NCBI RefSeq assembly: GCF_002706425.1
Contig: NZ_CP017713.1
Coordinates: 2,852,001 to 2,916,000 of the forward strand
Reading direction: 5' to 3'
Origin: Loigolactobacillus coryniformis subsp. coryniformis KCTC 3167 = DSM 20001
Lineage (GTDB): Bacteria; Bacillota; Bacilli; Lactobacillales; Lactobacillaceae
DNA: 64,000 nt
Every line of letters begins with the position of its first letter. Within the stretch, counting starts at the first letter, position 1. The notes beneath the pieces were generated by a model. That model searched no databases. It saw only the letters and a program-made list of their open reading frames with translations, and was not told the origin of the DNA. The position numbers and the translations under genes are program-made. Of the stretch, positions 9,275 to 18,298 are shown piece by piece.

Positions 9275-9607
9275 TTATTCAGCAGCTACTGGCAATTCAT
9301 TGATGAATTTCTCGACTTGCTGCTTTGTTTTACGATCCTTATTAACGAAACGGCCGATTTCTTCACCATTTTCGTAGGCAATAAAGCTAGGAATGCCAAA
9401 CACATTAAGCTCAATGGCTAAATCGATATTTTCGTCGCGATCAACGCTTAAGAAAGTAAAATCTTTGTATTCGGCTTCGATCTCAGGCATTGCTGGTTTG
9501 ATAAATGTGCAATCTGGGCACCAGCCAGCGGAGAAGAAAAGCATATATTTGCCAGTTTTGATTTTTTCGAGTAGTTCTGCTTTTGTAACTTTAGGTAAAG
9601 CTTCCAT
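9275..9607 (-). CDS. Thioredoxin-like protein (WCPDC active site)
   Basis: The 110-residue cytosolic thioredoxin-fold protein has active-site motif AGWCPDC (about residues 27-33) and the cis-proline loop FGIPSF. The CPDC pair differs from CGPC of housekeeping thioredoxin and suggests a thiol-disulfide reductase of the YtpP type. The start is ATG 9607 behind AAAGGAG; longer in-frame starts lack a ribosome binding site. It is monocistronic with its own terminator. Confidence 0.85.
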   Translation of the reverse strand: MEALPKVTKAELLEKIKTGKYMLFFSAGWCPDCTFIKPAMPEIEAEYKDFTFLSVDRDENIDLAIELNVFGIPSFIAYENGEEIGRFVNKDRKTKQQVEKFINELPVAAE

Positions 9608-9843
9608 CGCGATTACTCCTTTATAATTAAACTCAGTTATTAACAACGATACTGCGATCAACGAAACTTGATCGCCTCTAACTGCTTTATATTTTACTCA
9701 TTTTCTCGTAAAAAGCAATTTACTGACTTTTAATAAGCTAATTATTTTCTGAAAAAGTTTTTAGTTCATTTTTTCATAAAAATAGTTTATGATAACAATA
9801 AGTAAATTCAAACAATCCGTATCCCTTATATTAGGAGGATCAT

Positions 9844-11040
9844 ATGCAAAGAATCTTAACTATTAACGCCGGTAGCTCATCGCTTAAGTGGAAATTATTT
9901 GCGCTACCGATGGAAACTATCCTTGCTCATGGCCTAGTTGAACGTTTAAATCAGCCGGTAGCGACTTTCAAGCTAACTACAGCGGAACAAAAATTTAGCC
10001 AATCCGTTACCGATCTAACTGCTGAAACGGCCGTGAATTTAGTCTTAGATAAGCTGGAAGAATTAGCGGTGATCAACTCGCGCCAAGAAATTACCGCGGT
10101 CGGTCATCGGGTAGTCGCCGGTGCGGATATTTTTAAACAAGCAACCCTGATCACACCAGCCGTGCTAGAGCAGATCCTGAATTTAAGCGACTATGCCCCG
10201 CTGCACAACCCAGCTGCTGCCCACTACATTAAATTAGTGACTGCAGCGTTGCCACAAGCGCAACAAATTGCGGTCTTTGACAGTCAATTCTTCACACGAA
10301 TGCCTGAAGTTAATGCCATTTACAGTATTCCTTATGAATATACGCAACAATACCGCATTCGCCGTTATGGTGAACATGGTATCAGCCATGAGTATCTAGC
10401 TAATCGAGCCGCTGACTTATTAAGTCAACCGCTTAAAAAATTAAAGTTGATCACCTTGCATCTCGGTAGTGGTGCTTCGATCACCGCGATCAAAGACGGG
10501 CAACCATTTGATACATCAATGGGCTTAACACCATTAGCTGGCGTGACCATGGGCACGCGTTCTGGCGATGCTGACCCAGCATTAGTGCCATTTTTACAAA
10601 AAAAGTTGGCGCTGGCTAATGCAACAGACGTCACCAATATATTAAATAATAAATCAGGATTACTGGGTATTTCTGGAATTTCAACTGATATGCGTGATTT
10701 AAAAGCAGCGGAACAAACTGATGCACGGGCTAAGTTAGCAATTGATATATTTGTTAATCGTATTGTCAAATATATCGGTAGCTATTACACAGAATTAGGT
10801 GGCCTGGATGCATTGATTTTTTCTGGTGGTATTGGTGAAAATGATGCCGATATCCGCGCGCGGATCACTCGTGGAATCCAAGCTTTAGGGATCACACTAG
10901 ATGAACAGCGCAATCAAAAGTTACGTGAAGGTGTGATCAGTCCAGCAGGTGCATCGACAGCAGTATTATTGATCCCTACCGACGAAGAATTAGCAATCGT
11001 GCGGCAGACGGTTCAAGCGCTCAATGTTACACAAAGATGA
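9844..11040 (+). CDS. ackA: Acetate kinase
   Basis: The 398-residue ASKHA-fold enzyme interconverts acetyl phosphate and ADP with acetate and ATP, the ATP-yielding end of mixed-acid and phosphoketolase metabolism. Family motifs are in order: NAGSSSLKWKLF at the N-terminus, VGHRVVAGAD, HLGSGASITAI, GTRSGDADP, IFSGGIGEND, and a PTDEELAI C-terminus carrying the catalytic-region Glu. The length is normal. ATG 9844 follows TTAGGAGG. It is a single gene. Confidence 0.97.
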   Translation: MQRILTINAGSSSLKWKLFALPMETILAHGLVERLNQPVATFKLTTAEQKFSQSVTDLTAETAVNLVLDKLEELAVINSRQEITAVGHRVVAGADIFKQATLITPAVLEQILNLSDYAPLHNPAAAHYIKLVTAALPQAQQIAVFDSQFFTRMPEVNAIYSIPYEYTQQYRIRRYGEHGISHEYLANRAADLLSQPLKKLKLITLHLGSGASITAIKDGQPFDTSMGLTPLAGVTMGTRSGDADPALVPFLQKKLALANATDVTNILNNKSGLLGISGISTDMRDLKAAEQTDARAKLAIDIFVNRIVKYIGSYYTELGGLDALIFSGGIGENDADIRARITRGIQALGITLDEQRNQKLREGVISPAGASTAVLLIPTDEELAIVRQTVQALNVTQR

Positions 11041-11190
11041 CATTTTATAAAATAGCTAGTCTTTCAAATTTGGATATGGTAATATGAAATTGGCTTCAAA
11101 AGCTCGCTTGGAAAAGGTCATAGATGACCTAAAGTAAACGGCATTATTCTAATTACGACATATCCTTTAATTATCTATTCTATAAAACAT

Positions 11191-11225
11191 AAAAAAACGC
11201 TAACCTCCGGGTTGGCGTTTTTTAT
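11191..11225. terminator. Bidirectional terminator between ackA and the zinc-ribbon gene
   Basis: AAAAAACGC(T)AACC and GGTT(G)GCGTTTTTT form the stem with A- and T-runs on both sides. The two genes are convergent, so both can use it. Confidence 0.85.
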
Positions 11226-11230
11226 TTGAC

Positions 11231-11953
11231 CTATTTTGGTGGCGGTAACTGCCGTTGGCGCGGTTTGAAAAGGCGTTGTAAAAGACGAGTCAACCAGCTT
11301 TGTTGACGTGGACGTGGCGCAATTGCTGCACTGGCGGCCGCTGATGCAGCACTAGTGGCAACACTATCAGTCAATTGACGTAAAGCGGCTTGATCACTTT
11401 GTAGCTGGGCTAACATTTGATTGACCACAGCTTGGTTGCTTTGCACCTGAGCAACTAAAGCCGCTAAACTAGCAGTATTATCAGCTGTTGCCGCACTGGC
11501 AACTGTTGGTTTACCACTGCTGGCCGCGTGAACTTGTGCACTAGTTGTCTCCCTAATTGCGGCACTGGTGACAGATGGTGCGGATGGCACAGTCGAAGTA
11601 GCCACTTTTACCGGTGCACTACTCGCCACTGATGTTGCTTCCGTTGCTGCATCAAACTCAATCACATCAGCAGGTAGCAACTGCCGCGCTGCTGGTTTAG
11701 CGACAGCAACTGCACTGCTGCCAAAATTGATCGTGCCAAAATTAGCACGGGCACTGGTTGCCGCTGATGCAGCCGAACTTAATGGCGGCTGCACAATACC
11801 ATGCGTGTTTCGATAGGCAACTAAATCATAACCGCAATGTACGCATTTTCCTTCCTGTAATGTAACCGGTTGACCACAACTTGGGCAAATAAATTCTCCG
11901 ACGCCTAGACTACCAAAGTCCATCGCCCACAGCTTTTTCGCAATTTGTTTCAC
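11231..11953 (-). CDS. Zinc-ribbon protein with Ala/Ser-rich linker
   Basis: The 240-residue protein is not assigned to a known function. A rubredoxin-like zinc ribbon with two Cys pairs (CPSC at about 23-26 and CVHC at about 37-40) is followed by a long Ala/Ser/Thr/Val-rich stretch with a predicted helical Gln-rich segment (VAQVQSNQAVVNQML) and a strongly basic Arg/Pro tail. No signal peptide is seen. The start is GTG 11953 behind AGGGG. The basic tail could bind nucleic acid or membrane; this is a guess. Confidence 0.7.
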   Translation of the reverse strand: MKQIAKKLWAMDFGSLGVGEFICPSCGQPVTLQEGKCVHCGYDLVAYRNTHGIVQPPLSSAASAATSARANFGTINFGSSAVAVAKPAARQLLPADVIEFDAATEATSVASSAPVKVATSTVPSAPSVTSAAIRETTSAQVHAASSGKPTVASAATADNTASLAALVAQVQSNQAVVNQMLAQLQSDQAALRQLTDSVATSAASAAASAAIAPRPRQQSWLTRLLQRLFKPRQRQLPPPK

Positions 11954-12027
11954 CGTGCATCCCCTACTATTACCAGTTTTATTGTTGAATTAACCATAGC
12001 ACGAATGCAGGCTGGCGACAATTGCGC

Positions 12028-12055
12028 TTGACTTATTTTTATCACGCGCTAGAAT
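12028..12055 (+). promoter_or_regulatory. Promoter of the Met T-box leader
   Basis: TTGACT (12028-12033) and TAGAAT (12050-12055) with a 16-bp spacer, starting transcription close to 12062. Confidence 0.7.
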
Positions 12056-12061
12056 ATGAAG

Positions 12062-12335
12062 TAATCTTAAAAACGCATTGAAGAGGAAAGTACAAGATGG
12101 CGCGTGTTTAGAGAGCATCGTTTGCTGAAAAGATGCCACGACAAAATCAAGGAAAATGGCCTCGGAGCGGGTCGCGCAAAATGAGCGTGACAACGGTCAG
12201 CTGCCTGTTAGCGCAGCGCATTTTTGCTTAAGGCAGAAGTGGCTAAGTGGCAATTTCTAGAATTGCAATTAAGGTGGTACCGCGCTCAAGCGTCCTTTTT
12301 TCGTGAACAACGAAGAAGGACGCTTTTTTGTTGTT
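12062..12335 (+). promoter_or_regulatory. T-box leader, methionine-specific
   Basis: Stem I shows an AGTA element (12090-12093), AGAGAGCATCG and GCTGAAAAGATGC distal motifs, and GGAAAATGG near 12140, which in the usual GAA-N-specifier register gives ATG (Met). The T-box motif AGGTGGTACCGCG lies at about 12271-12283, and the terminator GCGTCC...GGACGC with TTTTTT ends near 12329. The matching gene is metQ, whose ribosome binding site now lies about 1.8 kb away because an IS inserted directly after the leader. Confidence 0.85.
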
Positions 12336-12353
12336 CTAGAGAACTCACAAAAC

Positions 12354-14149
12354 GGTAACGTCAAAAGTTCTATGAAAACCGTGGTTCAGAAGGTGGTGTA
12401 GATGCAACTGTAGAAATCGACTTAAGGATTGAGTGGTCTAGTTGGTTAGTTCTGTACGCGCACAGTATTAATCCGGCCAATCGCCCGTTTCGAGGCAACA
12501 CAAAGTCAGCTTAGATAAGTTTGATTCTAGTCCTAAACTAATGCTTGCTTATGCAGTTGGTAATTGGCTTTGTGCTAGATCAATCAAGGCCAACCATTTA
12601 TCGTACATGCGCGGTTTATTGTCCAGCTCTGGTAGGTGTACCGGCACCTTATAATCTAGCGCTTCGTGCGGGCGTAAAAAGTTATAAGCCGCTGAATATA
12701 AGGCGGTATAACTGGCTGAACCGGTTGGTGAGTTAAAACCAGTGGCCGACCGATAATTGCCCTTAAAACTACGGTTTAAACGCTCAATTGTTTGTTTCAA
12801 GAAACGATACTCTTTACTGATTGGATCTTTGTTGGTCAACCCTACTACTTGCTTGATTTTAAAATTGATCCCTTGTTGAGCAAAATAAAGTTGTGCTACT
12901 TGATAAATGGGATTGGCGTCGACTACGAACTGTAGGTCGGCTGGACGTTCGGACATCTTCTGTAGGACTTGATTGATGGCAACGACCGCTGATTCAGTTG
13001 TGCGGTTGGGCGTTATATAGTCGGCTAGAATTAGCTTTTTAACCGCGTCGTAAAAGTAAAAGATATAGTTCCACTTACCTTTGACCTTGACGTAAGTCTC
13101 ATCACCAACTAATTGGTTGGAAAGTTCGTAAGGATAGTTAGCCCAGAATGGTCGAATAACGGTCGCTACCGCCTCTTCGTAGTTGTGAATGGTTTGGTGG
13201 GAGATCTTAACGCCGTGAACGTCGTACATGATGGCTGCGGTACGACGGGCCGACAGGCCATAGTTAATGTGATAGGTCAGGACAAGCCCTAAAACCTCAG
13301 GGCTGGCTTGGATCTTACTCAAATCGACCTTGGCTTGAACTGGCGAACTAGCCGCTAAGCCTTTGAGATCGAATTTAAAGTTACGGAAAGTGTAGCGTAC
13401 TTTGAAGCTAGATGGCTGTTCCTTGAATTGTTTGGCTTCAGCTACGGATAACTGCTTGATTTGTTTTAAACGAAATGAACATTGGTCATTAGGACAACGT
13501 AACACATCGAAGTTACTACGGTGGTGATGAGCTTCCAATCGATGTTGGCAGTATGGGCAACGAAGTACCACCGCTTTCTTCTTCTGCGCATCACCATTTT
13601 GGAAGCTAAAAGCGCAGATCTTACACTTAAGCTGATTACCTTTACCGTTATTAGCGTATAGATAGTCGCTTGGGGCATTACAGCGTGGGCAACGTTGGTT
13701 CTGGAACGTGATCACGGTGCCTTGTCGGCGCCGAATTGGTTTTAGATCTTTGCCGGTTTTGGTCATGTAGTCAATGATCAGTTGCTCATAATTAAGTGAT
13801 TCTGGACCAATATCGGCTGCTAAAATTGGTAATTTATCGTCAACTTGAAATTGATTAAAGCGTTTATAGGTTGGTTTATCGGTGCTGGGCAAGCGCGAAT
13901 GGTCAAAAATATCAATCAGCTGGGCCAACAAAAAGATGATCAATGCACGTTGGAACTTGATTATTTGGACTAAATAAGTTAATAATGGTGTAAGCACTCG
14001 GATCTCCTTCTTTCTTGGAATTCTTGTTGGTTGCACACCAAGGATAACAGAAGAATTGGTCCGGGTGTTTTTTAATTTCACTTAGATAATACAAAACCAT
14101 TAGAAACAATAATTAAAACTAGACAAAATCGGGTACGTTTGACAGTACC
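12354..14149 (-). mobile_element. IS6-like insertion sequence, complete, with 8-bp target duplication
   Basis: The 1,796-bp element starts GGTAACGTCAAAAGTTC and, read inward from the other end, GGTACTGTCAAACGTAC; 13 of 17 positions match, so these are the terminal inverted repeats. It is flanked on both sides by CACAAAAC (12346-12353 and 14150-14157), an 8-bp target duplication. Removing the element and one repeat joins the Met T-box terminator to the metQ ribosome binding site. The right end carries a TTGACA (14139-14144) pointing toward metQ, a possible half-promoter without a convincing -10. Confidence 0.85.
12549..13997 (-). CDS. DDE transposase with N-terminal zinc ribbons
   Basis: The 482-residue transposase belongs to the insertion sequence around it. 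The best start is GTG 13997 behind AGAAGGAG; a longer frame to 14081 exists without such support. Two Cys4 clusters lie in the N-terminal third (CPRC/CKIC and CPYC/CPNDQC), followed by an IS6-type integrase core: Asp in GDETYVKVKG, Asp in VVDANPIYQ and Glu in TIERLNRSFKGNYR. The C-terminal NFLRPHEAL motif is typical of this core. The frame is intact, so the element may still move. Confidence 0.85.
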   Translation of the reverse strand: MLTPLLTYLVQIIKFQRALIIFLLAQLIDIFDHSRLPSTDKPTYKRFNQFQVDDKLPILAADIGPESLNYEQLIIDYMTKTGKDLKPIRRRQGTVITFQNQRCPRCNAPSDYLYANNGKGNQLKCKICAFSFQNGDAQKKKAVVLRCPYCQHRLEAHHHRSNFDVLRCPNDQCSFRLKQIKQLSVAEAKQFKEQPSSFKVRYTFRNFKFDLKGLAASSPVQAKVDLSKIQASPEVLGLVLTYHINYGLSARRTAAIMYDVHGVKISHQTIHNYEEAVATVIRPFWANYPYELSNQLVGDETYVKVKGKWNYIFYFYDAVKKLILADYITPNRTTESAVVAINQVLQKMSERPADLQFVVDANPIYQVAQLYFAQQGINFKIKQVVGLTNKDPISKEYRFLKQTIERLNRSFKGNYRSATGFNSPTGSASYTALYSAAYNFLRPHEALDYKVPVHLPELDNKPRMYDKWLALIDLAQSQLPTA

Positions 14150-14172
14150 CACAAAACTTGGAGGAATTTAGT

Positions 14173-14991
14173 ATGAAAAAATTAAAGTATTGGTTGATCG
14201 CATTAGCCGCAATTCTATTCTTTGGCGGTGTCAGTACCGCCACGCACGCTGCCACTACTGTTAAAGTTGGTGTTGCCAGTGCCAAACATGAAGAATGGGA
14301 CGCAGTAAAAGAGAAATTGGCTAAAAAAGGCATCAATATTCAAATCGTCACCTTTACCGATTATGTCCAACCTAATAACGCATTGGCTGAAGGTTCATTA
14401 GATCTGAACGCTTTTCAAACAAACATTTACTTACAGTCTTACAATAAGGAACACCACACTAACTTAGTCCCAATCGCCAAAACCGTTATTGCGCCGCTAG
14501 GTTTATATTCCGATAAAATTACTAAGATCTCACAAGTCAAAAAGGGCGCAACAATTGCGATCCCCAATGATGCCTCTAATGGCGGTCGAGCTTTGTTACT
14601 ATTACAATCGGCTGGTTTGATCAAAGTTGATTCCAGTAAAGGCCAATACCCAACCGTGAAAGACATCACGAAAAACAAAAAGAACTTAAAGATCAAAGAG
14701 TTAGATGCTAACCAAACTGCTCGCGCACTGAAAGATGTCGATGCCTCAGTGATCAACTCCGGTATGGCCGTCGATGCTGGGATCAATCCGAAAAAGGATG
14801 CGATTTATTTAGAAAAGGTCAACAAAAAAGCTGAACCTTATATCAACGTGATCGCAGCCCAAAAGAAGAACCGTAATAAGGCAGTCTACAAGAAAGTCGT
14901 TAAAGCTTTCCAATCAGAAGACATTGCTAAGGTTATTTCTAAGTCATCTAAAGGTGCTTCGATCCCTGTTTGGAACACAAAACTAAAATAA
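14173..14991 (+). CDS. metQ: MetQ-family methionine ABC transporter binding protein
   Basis: The 272-residue substrate-binding protein matches the MetQ/NlpA family (KVGVASAKHEEWDAVKEKL, DYVQPNNALAEGSLDLNAFQ, then IAIPNDASNGGRALLLLQ). The Met T-box once adjacent supports methionine or an analogue as ligand. The signal peptide ends THAATTVKV with no lipobox and the protein contains no Cys, so it does not look like a diacylglyceryl lipoprotein as most MetQ proteins are. ATG 14173 follows GGAGG. No metN or metI lies in the window; msrA follows 35 bp downstream. Confidence 0.88.
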   Translation: MKKLKYWLIALAAILFFGGVSTATHAATTVKVGVASAKHEEWDAVKEKLAKKGINIQIVTFTDYVQPNNALAEGSLDLNAFQTNIYLQSYNKEHHTNLVPIAKTVIAPLGLYSDKITKISQVKKGATIAIPNDASNGGRALLLLQSAGLIKVDSSKGQYPTVKDITKNKKNLKIKELDANQTARALKDVDASVINSGMAVDAGINPKKDAIYLEKVNKKAEPYINVIAAQKKNRNKAVYKKVVKAFQSEDIAKVISKSSKGASIPVWNTKLK

Positions 14992-15026
14992 GCGATTCAA
15001 AATTTAAAATTAGGAGCTGTTGAAAT

Positions 15027-15566
15027 ATGAGTCAAACTAAAACTGCAATTTTTGCCGGTGGTTGTTTCTGGTGTATGGTTCGCCCCTTTGATGAAACACC
15101 AGGTATCGTTAATGTGGTCTCTGGTTATACTGGCGGTCACGTTGCTAATCCGACCTATGAACAAGTCAAGTCACACACCACTGGACACACTGAAGCAGTC
15201 GCCATTACTTATGACCCAGCAGTGATCTCCTACCAACAATTACTAGATATTTATTGGCAACAAACCGATCCTACTGATGCTATGGGCCAATTTCAAGATC
15301 GTGGCGACAATTACCGGCCAGTGATCTTTGTTCAGAACGAAACTGAACGGCAATTAGCGATCGCTTCACGCGAAAAATTAGCTGCCAGCGGTCGCTTCAC
15401 TGACCCAATCGTCACCAAAATTGAAGACGCACAACCATTTTATCCAGCGGAAGCTGAGCATCAAGACTTCTATAAACGCCACCCTGAACGCTTCGCCGAA
15501 GAGATTGCTGGTCGCGAAGAATTCACTGCTAAATATTGGCAAAAAGAGGCGAACGTCCGTGGATAA
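15027..15566 (+). CDS. msrA: Peptide-methionine (S)-S-oxide reductase
   Basis: The 179-residue enzyme reduces methionine-S-sulfoxide in proteins and free methionine. The catalytic Cys is in AGGCFWC near the N-terminus, followed by [18 protein letters not shown] and the [11 protein letters not shown] and [13 protein letters not shown] segments. Its place after metQ groups methionine uptake with methionine repair. It overlaps the next gene by 8 bp, which suggests translational coupling. Confidence 0.95.
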   Translation: MSQTKTAIFAGGCFWCMVRPFDETPGIVNVVSGYTGGHVANPTYEQVKSHTTGHTEAVAITYDPAVISYQQLLDIYWQQTDPTDAMGQFQDRGDNYRPVIFVQNETERQLAIASREKLAASGRFTDPIVTKIEDAQPFYPAEAEHQDFYKRHPERFAEEIAGREEFTAKYWQKEANVRG

Positions 15567-16698
15567 AGCAACACTGATCAAAATCACACAGGATCTGATT
15601 CAACTAGACACCGTTAACGACCATGAAGAAGCAGTCAGCGATTATTTGGCTACGCTATTTACCGCTAACGGAATCAGTACTAAAAAATTAACTTATGCGC
15701 CTGGTCGCACTAGCCTAATCGCTGAGATCGGTGATCCGACTAGCAAACAAGTCTTGGTCTTTTCTGGTCATCAAGATACAGTTGCAACCGGTGATGCTGC
15801 CGATTGGCCATATGCCGGGCCGTTTTCCGGTGAATTACATGCCGGCCGCATTTACGGTCGCGGTGCTGCTGATATGAAAAGTGGACTCGCTGCAATGGCT
15901 ACAACGCTGATCGCACTAAAGGATACACCACTAAAGGGTCGTTTACGTTTTGTAGCCACAGTCGGTGAAGAATTTGGCGCTCACGGTGCCCGTGAATTGA
16001 CCGAACAAGGTTACGCCGATGATTTCAGCGGTTTAGTGATCGGCGAACCAACAGGTCAGAAATTGATCTACGCTCATAGTGGTTCAATCGATTATACAGT
16101 TACTTCGATCGGCAAAGCAGCCCACAGTTCATTGCCAGAAACCGGAATCAACGCGATCACTAACCTCGTTAAATTCATCACTGCTGAAGCGCACGCTTTT
16201 GATGACGTCGCCCCACATCCAGCACTAGGCGATTTTGTCCATAGTGTCACTGTGATCAAAGGTGGCACGCAAGTCAATAGTATCCCTGGTTACGCACAAT
16301 TGGCCGGAAATATGCGCCCGATTCCCAGCTTTGATAATACGCAGGCAATCGGCCGGCTACAAACGATCATCGATGATCTAAACCAGCAACCTGACGTTAA
16401 CTTAAAACTCAATGTAGATTTCAGTTTTGTACCCGTTTTGACAGCTCAAGATGATCCATTGGTTACCGCGCTCCAAGCCAGCGCTCAACAAGTTACGGGT
16501 AAAGAACTGATCGAAGATGTGATCCATGGCGCCACTGATGCGTCTGAGTTCACCAAGTCAGCGCACAAGTTCCCGGTAATTATTTTTGGCCCTGGCGATT
16601 GGTCAGCTGCGCATCAAAGTAATGAATCCGTCAGTGTTGCCAACATCGTTAATACGCAAAAAATTTATCAAGCGTTAGCCCTGCGGCAACTGAGTTAA
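15559..16698 (+). CDS. M20 family metallopeptidase (ArgE/DapE-like deacylase)
   Basis: The 379-residue protein has the di-zinc M20 signature: His in [10 protein letters not shown], bridging Asp in [10 protein letters not shown], the catalytic/ligand pair in [10 protein letters not shown], a ligand in IGEPTG, and a dimerisation domain between. The start is GTG 15559, overlapping the msrA stop; the upstream in-frame extension is msrA sequence. The family includes succinyl-diaminopimelate desuccinylase, acetylornithine deacetylase and dipeptidases; the substrate is not settled here. Linkage to metQ-msrA could mean release of methionine from N-acyl or dipeptide forms, which is inference. Confidence 0.85.
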   Translation: MDKATLIKITQDLIQLDTVNDHEEAVSDYLATLFTANGISTKKLTYAPGRTSLIAEIGDPTSKQVLVFSGHQDTVATGDAADWPYAGPFSGELHAGRIYGRGAADMKSGLAAMATTLIALKDTPLKGRLRFVATVGEEFGAHGARELTEQGYADDFSGLVIGEPTGQKLIYAHSGSIDYTVTSIGKAAHSSLPETGINAITNLVKFITAEAHAFDDVAPHPALGDFVHSVTVIKGGTQVNSIPGYAQLAGNMRPIPSFDNTQAIGRLQTIIDDLNQQPDVNLKLNVDFSFVPVLTAQDDPLVTALQASAQQVTGKELIEDVIHGATDASEFTKSAHKFPVIIFGPGDWSAAHQSNESVSVANIVNTQKIYQALALRQLS

Positions 16699-16952
16699 GC
16701 TTTAATTGCACTATAACACAATTAAAGCGATCAAAAAACTTATGTTCGCATTGGAAATTAGGCCAATTGCTTACTAAATTACCTGACTACTTTTTGCGTA
16801 GCCCCACTGAAAGTCACCAAAATGGTGGCTTTTTTTTCGGCATTAGTTATGCTAAAATGAGAACAACCGTTCGTTTTAATTTTGAACTAACTGAGTGCTT
16901 TTTTGCTAGTCTAGGATCACAGGCAGCTACTATTGCGGAGCGAGGGATACTT

Positions 16953-17282
16953 ATGCGAATCACCGATTTTTTAGCCATGATCGCCGACCTAAACCGAAAT
17001 TTTTGGGTCATGTATGAGTTCGGTGCCAATCGCCATGGTAAACGGACTGAAGAAGTGGATCATGTGCAATACATTAAGCTAAGCGGCCTGCATACAGCCG
17101 AGATCACACAACCGCAGTTGATCCTAGAAACCACGCCCCATCAGCAAACACTCCATTTATGGGAATTATCGGTGTTACTGCGACAGCACCAATTACGCCG
17201 CTACATGTACGTTGAGTATCAAGACCAGCAGCATCCACTATTTGGTTTCCGCGTAGAAAAGAATTTAGTTCTGCTGGGCTAA
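16953..17282 (+). CDS. Small uncharacterised cytosolic protein
   Basis: 109 residues starting MRITDFLAMIADLNRNFWVMYEF, from ATG 16953 behind GAGGG. No signal peptide, membrane segment or recognised domain. The composition is ordinary, with alternating strands and helices. The gene sits directly before a secreted nuclease (33-bp gap) and may share its transcript. Confidence 0.65.
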   Translation: MRITDFLAMIADLNRNFWVMYEFGANRHGKRTEEVDHVQYIKLSGLHTAEITQPQLILETTPHQQTLHLWELSVLLRQHQLRRYMYVEYQDQQHPLFGFRVEKNLVLLG

Positions 17283-17315
17283 ATTGAATTTTAAGTAGAA
17301 AGTAGTTTTTTAGGC

Positions 17316-18137
17316 ATGAAGAGACGCAGAAAAAAACGCACCACTTCGCTACTTGTTTTAGCGATCGTTTTAATTGGCGGTTGGCTAGGACTCAAGCCAA
17401 GTCAATCACAAAATTTGTGGCAAACAGCGCAGGCATTGTTGCCCACAGCACAAAGCAGTACCACCAACAGTACCAGCCAACCAAACGCTAGCACCGCGCA
17501 ATTAGCTGACCTAGATTATCGATCAGGTCAAAGTGCTGTCGTTGCCGTCAACAATAACAAAGCGACTTTGGACCCTGCTAGTTGGAAAACCAACCACGTC
17601 GTTTATGCTGATTTAGATCAGCTAAACCGCACCAGCACAGCCAATACCGCTTATTTAGAACAGCGCAACGTCGCCAATGATTCACTGCGGGTCAGACAAA
17701 CGGTACAACCTACGGGCTGGCATCAGAAGTTTTCTGGTCGCCAAGCAATCCTCAATCGTGGTCACTTAGTCGCCTACTCAATCTCAAAGGGCATCAGTGT
17801 TGACGGTAATTATGATCCTAACCAACAAAGCGGCGACCAAAATAATTTGAAAAACTTATTTACACAAACGGCTTTTAGCAATCAGCGGCTACAAACCGTC
17901 TACGAAACTAAAATTCGAACCGCACTGCGTAATGGTAAAAAAGTTATTTACCAGCCCCACGCTATTTTCCGTGGTAGTGAGTTAATGCCCCGCGGTGTTC
18001 AGTTACAGGCGATCAGTACCGATGGCAGCTTGAATTTTAATGTCTATATTTTCAATGTCCAACCCGGATTCACCTTTAATTACAGCGATGGCACCAGCCA
18101 AACCAGCAGCCTCCAAGTACCGGATACAACGATTTAA
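17316..18137 (+). CDS. Secreted DNA/RNA non-specific endonuclease
   Basis: The 273-residue protein has an N-terminal basic-hydrophobic signal/anchor (RRRKKRTTSLLVLAIVLIGG) and a Ser/Thr/Gln linker, then an EndA/NucA-type beta-beta-alpha-metal nuclease domain. The DRGH-like motif reads NRGHLVAY (about residues 147-154), giving the catalytic His, and the metal-binding Asn lies in NNLKNLFTQTAFSNQ. The first Asp of the consensus is Asn. Likely a surface-attached nuclease for nutrient scavenging or DNA uptake. ATG 17316 has a weak Shine-Dalgarno. Confidence 0.85.
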   Translation: MKRRRKKRTTSLLVLAIVLIGGWLGLKPSQSQNLWQTAQALLPTAQSSTTNSTSQPNASTAQLADLDYRSGQSAVVAVNNNKATLDPASWKTNHVVYADLDQLNRTSTANTAYLEQRNVANDSLRVRQTVQPTGWHQKFSGRQAILNRGHLVAYSISKGISVDGNYDPNQQSGDQNNLKNLFTQTAFSNQRLQTVYETKIRTALRNGKKVIYQPHAIFRGSELMPRGVQLQAISTDGSLNFNVYIFNVQPGFTFNYSDGTSQTSSLQVPDTTI

Positions 18138-18166
18138 AGCCAGCAAAGCCTCTGCTGGCCTTTTTG
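18137..18166 (+). terminator. Terminator of the nuclease gene
   Basis: GCCAGCA pairs with TGCTGGC around AAGCCTC and runs into TTTTT. Confidence 0.85.
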
Positions 18167-18298
18167 TTATTCTAATGTAACTTTTATGTAACACAACCAG
18201 CATATTGTAACAATTCTGTTACGCTAGCTACACATTTTCGTGCTACAGTTAGGTTATTATTTAACGAAAACGTTCACTTATTTCAGGAGGATCTCTGC

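Noticed and set aside
13912-14109. Alternative reading frame suggesting a frameshift at the transposase N-terminus
   Set aside because: The GTG 13997 start has an excellent ribosome binding site and the frame is continuous through both zinc clusters and the DDE core.
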